Shown here one piece after another: positions 36,856 to 46,311 of a stretch of 64,000 bases of DNA; position 1 is the first letter of the stretch, and each line of letters starts with the position of its first letter. The translations under genes were made by a program, and so were the position numbers. The stretch spans positions 124,001 through 188,000 of the forward strand of contig NZ_CDDH01000062.1 in the NCBI RefSeq assembly GCF_000819725.1. Reading direction: 5' to 3'. This DNA is from Aeromonas australiensis. GTDB lineage: Bacteria; Pseudomonadota; Gammaproteobacteria; Enterobacterales; Aeromonadaceae. A model generated the notes under the pieces. That model ran no database searches. It worked only from the letters and a program-made list of their open reading frames with translations, and was not told where the DNA came from.

Positions 36856-37470
36856 TTATTTCAGGGCATGACCCAGTGATTGCAGATAGGCCACCAGTGC
36901 ATCGAGTTCGGTCTTGCCTTTAACCGCCTCGCTGGCTCCCTGAATGTCGGCATCGGTATAAGGCACACCGAAGTGATCGCGGAACAGCGCCAGCTTCTGG
37001 CCGGTCAGTTCGCCGCTCAGCACAGTGGTGTCGAGCCAGGGATAGGCCGGCATGTTTGACTCTGGCACCACATCGCGCGGGTTGATCAGGTGGACCTTGT
37101 GCCACTCATCAGAGTAACGGCCACCTACGCGAGCCAAGTCTGGGCCCGTGCGCTTGGATCCCCACAGGAAGGGGTGCTCCCACACGCTTTCACCGGCGAC
37201 CGAGTAGTGGCCGTAACGTTCGGTTTCGGCCCGGAATGGACGGATCATCTGGCTGTGGCAGTTGGAGCAGCCTTCGCGAATGAAGATGTCGCGTCCTTCC
37301 ATCTGCAGGGCAGTATAGGGTTTGAGTCCCTCCACTGGCTCAGTGGTCTGTTTCTGGAAGAACAGCGGGGTGATTTCAACCAGGCCCCCCAGACTGATGG
37401 CGAAGATGATGCCGACCACCAGCATGGGAACGCTTTTTTCAAATATTTCGTGACGGTTATTGTTACTCAT
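36856..37470 (-). CDS. ccoO: cbb3-type cytochrome c oxidase subunit II CcoO
   Basis: A 204-residue monohaem cytochrome c with an N-terminal membrane anchor. The haem motif CSNCH (68-72) sits in the hallmark [18 protein letters not shown]. It transfers electrons between CcoP and the catalytic subunit. It lies in the conserved order ccoN-O-Q-P. Confidence 0.96.
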   Translation of the reverse strand: MSNNNRHEIFEKSVPMLVVGIIFAISLGGLVEITPLFFQKQTTEPVEGLKPYTALQMEGRDIFIREGCSNCHSQMIRPFRAETERYGHYSVAGESVWEHPFLWGSKRTGPDLARVGGRYSDEWHKVHLINPRDVVPESNMPAYPWLDTTVLSGELTGQKLALFRDHFGVPYTDADIQGASEAVKGKTELDALVAYLQSLGHALK

Positions 37471-37486
37471 GGCTTGACCTCTTCAA

Positions 37487-38911
37487 TCATGCTGGCTGTG
37501 CGACAGGTTCCAGGGAACCTTTGGGCGCAGTGATGGTGCGATAGGCGTTATAAGCCATCAGCAACATACCGGTGACAAAGAAGCAGCCACCCAGGAAGCG
37601 CACGAAGTAGAAGGGATACGACGCCTGCAGTGCTTCTACGAAGCTGTAGGTCAGGGTGCCGTCATCGTTGACTGCACGCCACATCAGACCCTGCATCACA
37701 CCGGAAATCCACATCGCAACGATGTAGAGTACGGTGCCCACGGTGGCCAGCCAGAAGTGAACGTTGATGAGCTTGATGCTGTACATGCGCCCCTGATTGA
37801 ACAGGTTCGGGATCAGGTGATAAACAGCACCGATAGAGACCATGGCAACCCAGCCCAGCGCACCGGAGTGCACGTGACCGACGGTCCAGTCGGTGTAGTG
37901 AGAGAGCGCGTTAACGGTTTTGATCGCCATCATCGGGCCTTCGAAAGTCGACATGCCGTAGAAAGAGAGAGAGACGATCAGGAAGCGCAGGATGGGGTCG
38001 TAACGCAGTTTGTGCCAGGCGCCGGAGAGGGTCATGATGCCGTTGATCATGCCGCCCCAGGAGGGCACGAACAGGATCAGGGACATCACCATGCCCAGTG
38101 ACTGTGCCCAGTCAGGCAGCGCAGTGTAGTGCAGGTGGTGCGGACCGGCCCAGATATAGAGGGAGATCAGCGCCCAGAAGTGTACGATGGAAAGACGATA
38201 GGAGTAGACCGGGCGGCCTGCCTGTTTCGGTACGAAGTAGTACATCATGCCGAGGAAACCGGCTGTCAGCAGGAAGCCTACCGCGTTGTGGCCATACCAC
38301 CACTGCACCATGGCGTCCATGGCGCCGGAGTACATGGAGTAGGACTTCATACCCGAGAGCGGCACTGCCATGTTGTTAACGATATGCAGCACTGCAACAG
38401 TAATAATGAAGGCACCGAAGAACCAGTTAGCCACATAGATGTGGGAAGTGGTCCGTTTGACCAGAGTGCCGAAAAACACCACGGCATAGGCGACCCACAC
38501 CACGGTGATGGCGATGTCGATTGGCCACTCCAGCTCGGCGTACTCCTTGGCGGAGGTGAATCCCATCGGCAGCGAGATCGCCGCTGAGAGGATGATCGCT
38601 TGCCATCCCCAGAAGACGAAGGAGGCCAGCGGACCGCCAAACAGCCGGGTCTGGCAGGTGCGCTGCACCACGTAGAAGGAGGTGGCCATCAGTGCACTGA
38701 CGCCGAAGGCGAAAATCACCGCGTTGGTATGGAGGGGCCGCAGACGACTGTAAGTCAGCCAGGGGGTCTCGAAGTTGAGGGCAGGCCAGATCAACTGGGC
38801 TGCGATCAGTACGCCAACCGACATGCCGACAATTCCCCAGACAATCGTCATGACGGTAAACTGGCGAACAACGGTGTAGTTGTACTCAGGATGGTTAGTT
38901 GTATGGCTCAT
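37487..38911 (-). CDS. ccoN: cbb3-type cytochrome c oxidase catalytic subunit CcoN
   Basis: A 474-residue haem-copper oxidase with about twelve helices. Histidine ligands are visible in [40 protein letters not shown] and [10 protein letters not shown]; the tyrosine of [12 protein letters not shown] is the cross-linked residue in cbb3 enzymes. It reduces oxygen at low concentration and pumps protons. It is the first gene of ccoNOQP. Confidence 0.96.
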   Translation of the reverse strand: MSHTTNHPEYNYTVVRQFTVMTIVWGIVGMSVGVLIAAQLIWPALNFETPWLTYSRLRPLHTNAVIFAFGVSALMATSFYVVQRTCQTRLFGGPLASFVFWGWQAIILSAAISLPMGFTSAKEYAELEWPIDIAITVVWVAYAVVFFGTLVKRTTSHIYVANWFFGAFIITVAVLHIVNNMAVPLSGMKSYSMYSGAMDAMVQWWYGHNAVGFLLTAGFLGMMYYFVPKQAGRPVYSYRLSIVHFWALISLYIWAGPHHLHYTALPDWAQSLGMVMSLILFVPSWGGMINGIMTLSGAWHKLRYDPILRFLIVSLSFYGMSTFEGPMMAIKTVNALSHYTDWTVGHVHSGALGWVAMVSIGAVYHLIPNLFNQGRMYSIKLINVHFWLATVGTVLYIVAMWISGVMQGLMWRAVNDDGTLTYSFVEALQASYPFYFVRFLGGCFFVTGMLLMAYNAYRTITAPKGSLEPVAQPA

Positions 38912-39138
38912 CGTTATATTCCGCTTCCGATGCTGCTGTTGTTTGGTTTTGTATCCGGATTACCGGACTGGCTTCATCAGCCACCGCCAACCATTTGTTA
39001 ACACCTGTTAACGAAAGGAAAAGCAAAAGATGGCTAAATGAAAACTTCATGGGGATGATACTGAACTGACAGGTAAAATAACAGTATAAACAGTGATATA
39101 TTTGGCTCCGCGCGGTCTCGCAATGGCCATTTTTTACC

Positions 39139-39152
39139 TTGTTCGAGATCAC
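39139..39152. promoter_or_regulatory. imperfect FNR-like site between ccoN and a divergent gene
   Basis: TTGTTCGAGATCAC matches eight of ten FNR positions. It lies ~230 bases before ccoN and ~40 bases before the divergent gene at 39193, so the controlled promoter is unclear. No perfect FNR box was seen in the 281-bp gap. Confidence 0.3.
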
Positions 39153-39192
39153 AAAAAACTATTTTAATTGCATCTTAATTGGGCTGTTTTTG

Positions 39193-39654
39193 ATGAAAGA
39201 GAGACTTACCGCACGTAAAGTTTTGCACCTCGTACTGGTATTGACGCTGTTATTGGCGCTGGTCGCTTATCGCACCTGGTTTTCCGCCGATAACAGCATC
39301 CCTGCTGGCCAGAAAAAAGATCAGATTTGTGATCTTTCCCACACCCGCTGTAACGCGCTGATTGGTGACAAGCTGCTGACGGTCGCCATCAAGGAGTTAC
39401 CGTTGCGCGCCGAACATGACTTTGTCATCACTATTAGTGGAGGCGATCCGGCCATCAAGCCGCTGAAAGGAACACTCGAAGGCAAAGATATGTTTATGGG
39501 TACTATTCCGGTGAGATTTGAAGAAATAGACGGACAGTGGCAGGGGGTGACCCAGGTGGGGAGCTGTACATCACCCGTCATGATCTGGTTGTTAAATATC
39601 GAGTGGAGTAATGGTCAACGCCAGCAATTGGCGCTTTCCGTTGCCCGAGAATAA
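39193..39654 (+). CDS. Membrane-anchored protein of unknown function
   Basis: A 153-residue protein with one N-terminal helix (VLHLVLVLTLLLALVAY) and an outside domain containing CDLSHTRC and VGSCTSP. It is divergent from ccoN, so it may have a role in respiration, but this is only context. No family is recognised. ATG 39193 starts a better N-terminus than the upstream in-frame codon at 39139, and its ribosome site is weak. Confidence 0.75.
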   Translation: MKERLTARKVLHLVLVLTLLLALVAYRTWFSADNSIPAGQKKDQICDLSHTRCNALIGDKLLTVAIKELPLRAEHDFVITISGGDPAIKPLKGTLEGKDMFMGTIPVRFEEIDGQWQGVTQVGSCTSPVMIWLLNIEWSNGQRQQLALSVARE

Positions 39655-39749
39655 CGGTACCAGGGGCTGGGGGAGTGGAAAAAATATTTGAAATTTCCCG
39701 GCCAGGCGTTACCTTCCCCAAACCATCAGGGAGTGAAGTGCATTTTATT

Positions 39750-40208
39750 ATGATTGAAAAACAACCGTTTTATCGCACCCTCAACCAGCAGGCCAAGGCG
39801 CTGCTCGAGGGGGAAACCGATCTGATTGCCAATCTGGCCAACCTGTCCGCCCTGCTTAACCAGGAGCTGACAGAGATCAACTGGGTCGGTTTTTATCTGT
39901 TGCAGGGTGAGACCCTGGTACTGGGACCGTTTCAGGGTAAGCCGGCCTGCGTGCGTATCCCGGTCGGTCGTGGCGTGTGCGGCACTGCTGTGGCTGAGGG
40001 GAGAACTCAGCTCATTGACGATGTTCACCAGTTTGATGGCCACATCGCTTGCGATGGCGCCAGCAACTCGGAAATCGTGATCCCGCTGCGCCGCGGTGGC
40101 GAGATCATCGGGGTGCTCGATATCGACAGCCCAATTTTTAATCGTTTCGACCAAGAAGACCGAATTGGTCTTGAAGAAACGGTGCAAATTTTGGAAAGCA
40201 TGCTTTAA
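39750..40208 (+). CDS. msrC: Free methionine-(R)-sulfoxide reductase MsrC (GAF domain)
   Basis: A 152-residue single-GAF protein reducing free methionine-R-sulfoxide with thioredoxin. The three catalytic cysteines have the exact spacing of E. coli MsrC (10 and 24 residues apart): ACVRIP, GRGVCGTAV, HIACDGASNSEIV. The start at 39750 gives the usual length. It lies before proQ and prc as in E. coli. Confidence 0.94.
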   Translation: MIEKQPFYRTLNQQAKALLEGETDLIANLANLSALLNQELTEINWVGFYLLQGETLVLGPFQGKPACVRIPVGRGVCGTAVAEGRTQLIDDVHQFDGHIACDGASNSEIVIPLRRGGEIIGVLDIDSPIFNRFDQEDRIGLEETVQILESML

Positions 40209-40223
40209 GTCATTGCTATATGG

Positions 40224-40252
40224 TTCGCAAAAGGCCCCAAGCTCTCTATAAT
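40224..40252 (+). promoter_or_regulatory. proQ: candidate proQ promoter inside the msrC terminator
   Basis: TTCGCA (40224-40229) and TATAAT (40247-40252) are 17 bases apart. The -10 box occupies the loop and the start of the 3' arm of the msrC terminator. Confidence 0.45.
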
Positions 40253-40266
40253 GGGGCCTTTGTTGT
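40230..40266 (+). terminator. Terminator of msrC
   Basis: Perfect stem AAAGGCCCCA/TGGGGCCTTT (40230-40239 with 40252-40261) with a 12-base loop; the T run is short and interrupted (TTTGTTG). Confidence 0.65.
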
Positions 40267-40310
40267 GCTCGGGACGTGCCCGTGCGTTTATATGAAAGCC
40301 AAGGTTATAC

Positions 40311-40949
40311 ATGGAAAACACTGAGAAGCTGAAGAACAGTAAAGAGATCGTTGCCTACCTGGTCGAGAAATTTCCGGCCTGCTTCGTTGCTGAAGGAGAG
40401 GCCAAGCCGCTCAAGATTGGCATCTTCCAGGATTTGGCCGAGCGTCTTGCTGACGATGCCAGAGTCTCCAAGACCATGCTGCGTTCCGCACTGCGTCAAT
40501 ACACCTCCAGTTGGCGTTACCTGCATGGTCTCAAAGCTGGCCAGGCTCGCGTTGATCTGGACGGCAACCCGGGCGAACTGCTGACCGAAGAGCACATCGA
40601 GCACGCCAAGCAAGCTCTGAAAGAGAGCAAAGAGCGTGTATTCGCCAGCCGTCGTACCAATACTAAAGAGAAGGATGAGAAGGCCAAGAAGCCCCGTCGT
40701 CCTGCTGTGCGCAAAACTGAGAAAGCGGATGTTGCTGCCAAGCCAAAGGCTGCTGCCAAGGCGCCGGTCGCTGATGCTCCGCTGGTTAAAGTGGATGCCG
40801 CTACGCTTAAAGTGGGTCAGGATGTGCGCGTCGTGATGGGTAAATTCCCGGTTCCGGCAACGATCAAGGAAGTAACCAAGGATGATGTTCAGGTCCAGCT
40901 GCAGACCGGCATGATGGTGCGGGTCAAATCAGAGCACCTGGTTCTCTAA
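40311..40949 (+). CDS. proQ: RNA chaperone ProQ
   Basis: A 212-residue FinO-domain RNA-binding protein. Residues 1-120 include LKIGIFQDLAERLADD, LRSALRQYTSSWRYL and GQARVDLDGNPGELLTEEH. A lysine/alanine-rich linker (~120-155) leads to a small C-terminal Tudor-like domain (VGQDVRVVMGKFPVPATIKE). It binds small RNAs and mRNA ends. It is slightly shorter than E. coli ProQ (232) in the linker. It is followed nine bases later by prc. Confidence 0.95.
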   Translation: MENTEKLKNSKEIVAYLVEKFPACFVAEGEAKPLKIGIFQDLAERLADDARVSKTMLRSALRQYTSSWRYLHGLKAGQARVDLDGNPGELLTEEHIEHAKQALKESKERVFASRRTNTKEKDEKAKKPRRPAVRKTEKADVAAKPKAAAKAPVADAPLVKVDAATLKVGQDVRVVMGKFPVPATIKEVTKDDVQVQLQTGMMVRVKSEHLVL

Positions 40950-40957
40950 GGAGACAC

Positions 40958-42973
40958 ATGTTGAAGCATGGCGTAATTCGTTTTTCCCTCGTTGCCTGTA
41001 GCCTGGCGCTTGCCGGGCTTGCACAGGCCATCGAGCCGGTGCTCAAAGAGAGTGATTTGCCTGTGTTGGCTCAAGAGAGTCAACATGCTACGGCCAGCAA
41101 GCGAATTACCAATCTGTTTACCCGCTCGCACTACAAACAGTTCAAGCTGGACGATGCCTTTTCCTCCGTGATTTTCGATAAATATCTGGAGAATCTGGAC
41201 TATAGCCGCAACCTGTTTTTGGCCTCTGATATCAGCCGTTTTGACAAGTACCGTAACGGTTTTGACAGCGACCTCGAGAGAGGCCGTCTGGCACCCGCCT
41301 ACGAGATGTTCAACCTGAGTCAGCAGCGGCGTTATGAGCGGTTCGAATACGCCCTCAAACTGCTTGATACTCCTTTCGATTTTACCCAGACCGACAGTTA
41401 TCAGTTTGATCGGGAAGGGGCTGCCTGGCCCAAAGATGAAGCTGAGCTCAACGAGCTGTGGCGTCAGCGAGTCAAGTTCGATGCTCTGAGCCTCAAGCTC
41501 AGCGGCAAGGAGTGGCCCGAGATCAAGGTACTGCTTGGCAAGCGTTACAACAACGCCATCAAGCGGATGTCCCAGACCGAGAGCGAAGATGTCTTCCAGC
41601 TCTTTATGAACGCCTTCTCGCGCGCCATTGAACCGCACACCAGTTACCTCTCACCGCGCAGTGCCGATCGATTCAACACCGAGATGAACCTCTCGCTAGA
41701 GGGGATCGGCGCCGTGTTGCAGGCGGAAGATGACTTCACGGTCATCCGTTCTCTGGTGCCCGGTGGCCCGGCTGCCAAATCCAACCACCTCAAACCCGAT
41801 GACAAGATCACCGGGGTAGGGCAGGAAGATGGCAAGATTGTCGATGTGATTGGCTGGCGTCTTGATGACGTGGTCGAGCTCATCAAGGGGCCCAAGGGGA
41901 GCAAGGTCAAGCTGGAGATCCAGCGTGGTAAGGGCGCAACCGCCAAGACCGAGCAGATCGAGCTGACCCGTGACAAGGTGCGCCTGGAAGATCGGGCCGC
42001 CAAGTCCAAGGTGGTCACCGCTGAAGGCAAGAAGATTGGTGTCATCGAGATCCCGAGTTTCTATGTCAATCTGCACGAGGACGTGATCAAGGAGCTCTCC
42101 AGCCTGAACAAGAAGAAGATCGAGGGTCTCATCATCGATCTGCGCGGTAACGGCGGTGGCGCCCTGACCGAAGCATCTGCCTTGAGCGGTCTCTTCTTTG
42201 CCAGTGGGCCTGTGGTGCAAATTCGAGATCATATGGGCCGTATCACGGTCAATGGCGATGATGATGGCAACGTCTATTACGGTGGCCCCATGTCGGTGCT
42301 GATCGACAGATACAGTGCCTCGGCGTCCGAGATCTTTGCTGCAGCCATGCAAGATTATGGCCGCGCCCTGATCCTCGGCGAGAATTCGTTTGGCAAGGGG
42401 ACGGTGCAGCAACATCGCAGCTTGGCCAAGGTGTACGACTTCTACGAGCAGTCGCTGGGTCACGTCCAGTACACTATCGCCAAGTTTTACCGGATTAACG
42501 GTGGCAGCACCCAAAACAAGGGCGTTGCGCCGGATATCAGCTTCCCGACACCGGTCGCCCCGGAAGAGACGGGCGAGAGCCGTGAGTTCAATGCGTTGCC
42601 GTGGGACAAGATTGCCTCCGCTAACTACCAGACACTCGGCAACTTCGCCAGCCTGCTGCCCAAGTTGCAGTCGGCACACGATGCCCGGATCGCCAAGGAT
42701 CCCGAGTTTGCCTATGTGATGCAGGATATTGCTGACTACAAGGCAGACAAGAACAGGAAATCGGTCTCTCTCAACGAAGCGGAGCGTGTTGCAGAGCAGG
42801 CGAAACAAGATGAGAAAGCGCTCAAACGGACCAATGAGCGGCTGACACGTCTTGGCAAGCCGGTGGTGAAGAGTCTGGATGAACTGCCCGCTGATTTTGA
42901 AGCCCCCGATGAGTACCTTATCGAAGCAGCCAATATCACGGCGGATCTGGCCAAGGCCAGCAAGCGCAGCTGA
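40958..42973 (+). CDS. prc: Tail-specific periplasmic protease Prc
   Basis: A 671-residue C-terminal processing protease. A signal peptide (LVACSLALAGLAQA) is followed by an N-terminal helical domain, a PDZ domain around 230-330 (EGIGAVLQAEDDFTVIRSLV to GPKGSKVKLEIQRG), and the S41 peptidase core with RYSASASEIFAAA (catalytic serine) and NSFGKGTVQ (catalytic lysine). It trims periplasmic proteins such as penicillin-binding protein 3 and lipoproteins. Co-transcription with proQ is likely. Confidence 0.95.
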   Translation: MLKHGVIRFSLVACSLALAGLAQAIEPVLKESDLPVLAQESQHATASKRITNLFTRSHYKQFKLDDAFSSVIFDKYLENLDYSRNLFLASDISRFDKYRNGFDSDLERGRLAPAYEMFNLSQQRRYERFEYALKLLDTPFDFTQTDSYQFDREGAAWPKDEAELNELWRQRVKFDALSLKLSGKEWPEIKVLLGKRYNNAIKRMSQTESEDVFQLFMNAFSRAIEPHTSYLSPRSADRFNTEMNLSLEGIGAVLQAEDDFTVIRSLVPGGPAAKSNHLKPDDKITGVGQEDGKIVDVIGWRLDDVVELIKGPKGSKVKLEIQRGKGATAKTEQIELTRDKVRLEDRAAKSKVVTAEGKKIGVIEIPSFYVNLHEDVIKELSSLNKKKIEGLIIDLRGNGGGALTEASALSGLFFASGPVVQIRDHMGRITVNGDDDGNVYYGGPMSVLIDRYSASASEIFAAAMQDYGRALILGENSFGKGTVQQHRSLAKVYDFYEQSLGHVQYTIAKFYRINGGSTQNKGVAPDISFPTPVAPEETGESREFNALPWDKIASANYQTLGNFASLLPKLQSAHDARIAKDPEFAYVMQDIADYKADKNRKSVSLNEAERVAEQAKQDEKALKRTNERLTRLGKPVVKSLDELPADFEAPDEYLIEAANITADLAKASKRS

Positions 42974-42993
42974 CAAGGCAACCCCTCATGCAC

Positions 42994-43020
42994 AAGGGCG
43001 ACTTCGGTCGCCCTTTCTTT
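42994..43020 (+). terminator. Terminator of proQ-prc
   Basis: Stem AAGGGCGAC/GTCGCCCTT closed by a TTCG tetraloop, followed by TCTTTT. Confidence 0.85.
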
Positions 43021-43116
43021 TGTCTGGCGTATCTGGTGATATCCAAATAGTTTGACCCCATCAGTTGGTTATGACAGCCTCATTCACGCCTTTAACAAGC
43101 GTGGAAGCAGACAATA

Positions 43117-45741
43117 ATGACCGATCACTCTCAGGCCATGACGGCCAAATATCGCCAGGATTACCGGGCGCCGTTTTACTGGATCGACACCATCGATCTC
43201 GATTTCCAACTGCAGGAGCCGCTGACTCAGGTTACCGCCATTACCCGCATTCGCCGCAATGGTGAACACAATGCGCCACTGGTACTGGATGGCGAGCAAC
43301 TAAGCCTCAAGAGCGTTGCCATTGATGGCATTCCCTGTGACCACTACGAGCAGGGCGAGAGCAGCCTGACCCTATTCAATCTGCCGGCCGAATGTGTGCT
43401 GACCATCGTCACCCTGTTGGATCCAGCCGCCAACACCGCGCTGGAGGGGCTTTACAAGTCTGGCGATGCCTACTGCACCCAGTGTGAAGCAGAAGGATTT
43501 CGCCGTATTACCTATTACATGGATCGGCCGGATATTCTGGCCCGTTACAGCACCCGGATCACGGCAGACAAGACCAAATACCCCTATTTGCTCTCCAATG
43601 GCAACAAGGTCGACAGTGGCGATCTGGGCGATGGCCGTCACTTCGTGCAGTGGCAGGATCCCTTCCCCAAACCCAGCTACCTGTTTGCGCTGGTGGCCGG
43701 GGACTTCGATGTGGAGCGAGGTAGCTACGCTACCCGTAGCGGCCGCAAAGTGACCCTCGAGATCTTCGTCGACAAGGGCAACCTGGACAGAGCCGGTTTC
43801 GCCATGGAGAGCCTCATCAACTCCATGGGTTGGGACGAGCAGCGTTTCGGCCTCGAGTATGATCTCGACATCTACATGATCGTTGCGGTGGACTTCTTCA
43901 ACATGGGCGCCATGGAGAACAAGGGGCTCAACATCTTTAACTCCAAGTTCGTGCTGGCCAATCCGGCCACCGCCACCGACAGCGATTACCACGGTATCGA
44001 ACGGGTGATCGGTCACGAATATTTCCATAACTGGACCGGCAACCGCATCACCTGTCGAGACTGGTTCCAGCTCAGCCTGAAAGAGGGGCTGACAGTATTC
44101 CGGGATCAGGAGTTCTCCTCTGATCTGGGCTCCCGTGGCGTCAATCGCATCAACAACGTGCGTACCGTGCGCGGCCCGCAGTTTGCCGAGGATGCCGGCC
44201 CCATGGCACACCCGATCCGCCCGGATGTGGTGATCGAGATGAACAACTTCTACACCCTGACCGTCTACGAGAAGGGCTCAGAAGTGATCCGAATGATGCA
44301 CACCCTGCTGGGTGAAGATGCCTTCCAGGCCGGTATGCGTCTCTACGTCGAGCGTCACGATGGCTCGGCCGCCACCTGCGATGATTTCGTACAGGCGATG
44401 GAGGATGCTTCCGGTGTGGATCTCGGCCGTTTCCGCCGCTGGTACAGCCAGTCCGGCACCCCCGAGCTGACCGTGACCGACGAGTATGATGTTACCAGCG
44501 GTATCTATCGACTCCATGTAAGCCAACATACTCCACCGACTCAGGATCAACCCCAGAAGCTGCCGCTGCACATTCCCCTCGATATCGAGCTCTATGACGA
44601 GCAGGGTGCCGTCATCCCGTTGCAGTATCAGGGCAAGGCCATCGGCAACGTGCTCGATGTGCTGGAAGCGGAGCAGACTTTCGAATTTGATCAAGTGCCC
44701 GTCAAACCGGTTCCTTCTCTGCTTCGGGACTTCTCCGCGCCGGTCAAGCTGCACTATGACTACAGCGATGAAGCGCTCGCCTTCCTGATGCGCTTTGCCC
44801 GCAACGAGTTTGCCCGCTGGGATGCGGCCCAGATGCTGATCAACAAGGCGGTCATCGACGGGGTGGCGCGAGTACAGCACGGGCAGGGGGTTGAGCTCTC
44901 CCAAACCCTGCTGGCCGCATTCGTCGCCATTCTGGACGACAGCGATCTCGATTTGGCCCTCAAGGCGGAGATCCTGGCGCTGCCAGGTGAAGCGACCCTG
45001 GCCGAGCTGTTCGAGGTGGCTGATATCGATGCCATTCATCAGGTGCGCAACGAGATCACCACCTCGCTGGCACAAACCTTTGGCGAGCGACTGCTCCCCC
45101 TGTATGACAGCCTGCTGCTGCAACACTATCAGGTGGCGCATGAGGATATGGCCAAGCGTGCGCTCAAGGGGGTGGTACTCGGCTATCTGGCCGCCCTCGA
45201 TGTTGGTAGCGCCGATATGCTGGTACGTCAGCAGTATGGGGCTGCCGACAATATGACCGACACCCTGGCGGCACTGCAGGTGGCCAACATGTATCTGCTA
45301 CCTTGTCGCGCTGAACTGCTGGCCGATTTTGAAGGCAAGTGGGCCAAGGATGGGCTGGTGCTGGACAACTGGCTGCGGCTGATCGGCAGTAAACCGGCTG
45401 CCGATGTGCTTAGCGAAGTGAAGCAGGCGATGAATCACCCCACCTTCAGCATTCGCAACCCGAACCGGCTGCGGGCGTTGATCGGCAGCTTTGCCATGAG
45501 CAATCAGGTGCAGTTCCATGCGGTGGATGGCAGCGGTTACCGCTTCCTGACCGATCTCTTGATCGAGCTCAACGAGGTCAATCCGCAGGTCGCCTCCCGC
45601 CTTATCACCCCGCTTATTCAGTTCAAGCGACTGGATGAGGGGCGCAAGGCGCTGATCCGCGCCGAACTGAGCCGTCTTGCCAACCTTGAGGGGCTGGCAC
45701 GGGATCTGTTCGAGAAGGTCAGCAAGGCGCTGCAGCAGTAA
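43117..45741 (+). CDS. pepN: Aminopeptidase N (PepN)
   Basis: An 874-residue M1 zinc metallopeptidase of the cytosol that removes N-terminal residues from peptides. The GAMEN motif is in FFNMGAMENKGLNIF, and the zinc site is HEYFHNWTGNRITCRD with the third ligand in LKEGLTVFRDQEFS. Length matches E. coli PepN (870). It stands alone before the small DUF2835 gene. Confidence 0.96.
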   Translation: MTDHSQAMTAKYRQDYRAPFYWIDTIDLDFQLQEPLTQVTAITRIRRNGEHNAPLVLDGEQLSLKSVAIDGIPCDHYEQGESSLTLFNLPAECVLTIVTLLDPAANTALEGLYKSGDAYCTQCEAEGFRRITYYMDRPDILARYSTRITADKTKYPYLLSNGNKVDSGDLGDGRHFVQWQDPFPKPSYLFALVAGDFDVERGSYATRSGRKVTLEIFVDKGNLDRAGFAMESLINSMGWDEQRFGLEYDLDIYMIVAVDFFNMGAMENKGLNIFNSKFVLANPATATDSDYHGIERVIGHEYFHNWTGNRITCRDWFQLSLKEGLTVFRDQEFSSDLGSRGVNRINNVRTVRGPQFAEDAGPMAHPIRPDVVIEMNNFYTLTVYEKGSEVIRMMHTLLGEDAFQAGMRLYVERHDGSAATCDDFVQAMEDASGVDLGRFRRWYSQSGTPELTVTDEYDVTSGIYRLHVSQHTPPTQDQPQKLPLHIPLDIELYDEQGAVIPLQYQGKAIGNVLDVLEAEQTFEFDQVPVKPVPSLLRDFSAPVKLHYDYSDEALAFLMRFARNEFARWDAAQMLINKAVIDGVARVQHGQGVELSQTLLAAFVAILDDSDLDLALKAEILALPGEATLAELFEVADIDAIHQVRNEITTSLAQTFGERLLPLYDSLLLQHYQVAHEDMAKRALKGVVLGYLAALDVGSADMLVRQQYGAADNMTDTLAALQVANMYLLPCRAELLADFEGKWAKDGLVLDNWLRLIGSKPAADVLSEVKQAMNHPTFSIRNPNRLRALIGSFAMSNQVQFHAVDGSGYRFLTDLLIELNEVNPQVASRLITPLIQFKRLDEGRKALIRAELSRLANLEGLARDLFEKVSKALQQ

Positions 45742-45811
45742 GTGTCGACGGGGCAGGGGCGTGAATGCACCTGCCCCCATTGTGCAATGTGACGTCTGAT
45801 CAGGAGCAGGG

Positions 45812-46033
45812 GTGAAGCAGTTTACTTTTAGGCTCTCATTGAGCTGCGATGAGGTGATGCTGATGTATCAGGGCCACGCCAGACGGCTGGTGGTGCGCAG
45901 CGAACAGGGATTGACCCTGGAGCTTGGCATAGAAAAAATACGGCCCTTTGTGACCATGAATGGTGTGCATGGCTATTTTCGGCTGAAAACTCAGGACGAT
46001 TACCGCTTTATCAGTCTCGAACGCATAAATTAA
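45812..46033 (+). CDS. DUF2835 family protein
   Basis: A 73-residue protein, MKQFTFRLSLSCDEVMLMYQ to FRLKTQDDYRFISLERI, fitting the DUF2835 family of gamma-proteobacteria. It is predicted to be a small beta-rich cytoplasmic protein of unknown function. It starts with GTG after AGGAG at good spacing. The following 278-bp gap (46034-46311) shows no gene and probably holds the next gene's promoter. Confidence 0.82.
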   Translation: MKQFTFRLSLSCDEVMLMYQGHARRLVVRSEQGLTLELGIEKIRPFVTMNGVHGYFRLKTQDDYRFISLERIN

Positions 46034-46311
46034 CAAAAATCGAACAGATTACCGACTGTTTATCTGCTTTGCGTCACTATCTATCCGGCAAACTGGCACA
46101 AAGGTAGTGGGAATTTCTGTATTATTGGTTATTTGCAAAATTTCTCACAGTTTAAGCCGTGATCTGCACCTTGTTTTTAACATCTCGTTAGCACCTTTCC
46201 TCGCCTTCCCTTATCCCAGCCATTACACTTCGCAACAACTCTGCACCAGCGGGTAACCAGGGTGGTTGCCTCTGCGTCGGTGGTTAATGTCGTCCGATAA
46301 GGAATATAAAA

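Noticed and set aside
41696-42976. Minus-strand ORF of 426 codons opposite prc
   Set aside because: Antisense shadow of a well-supported gene; no recognisable domain.
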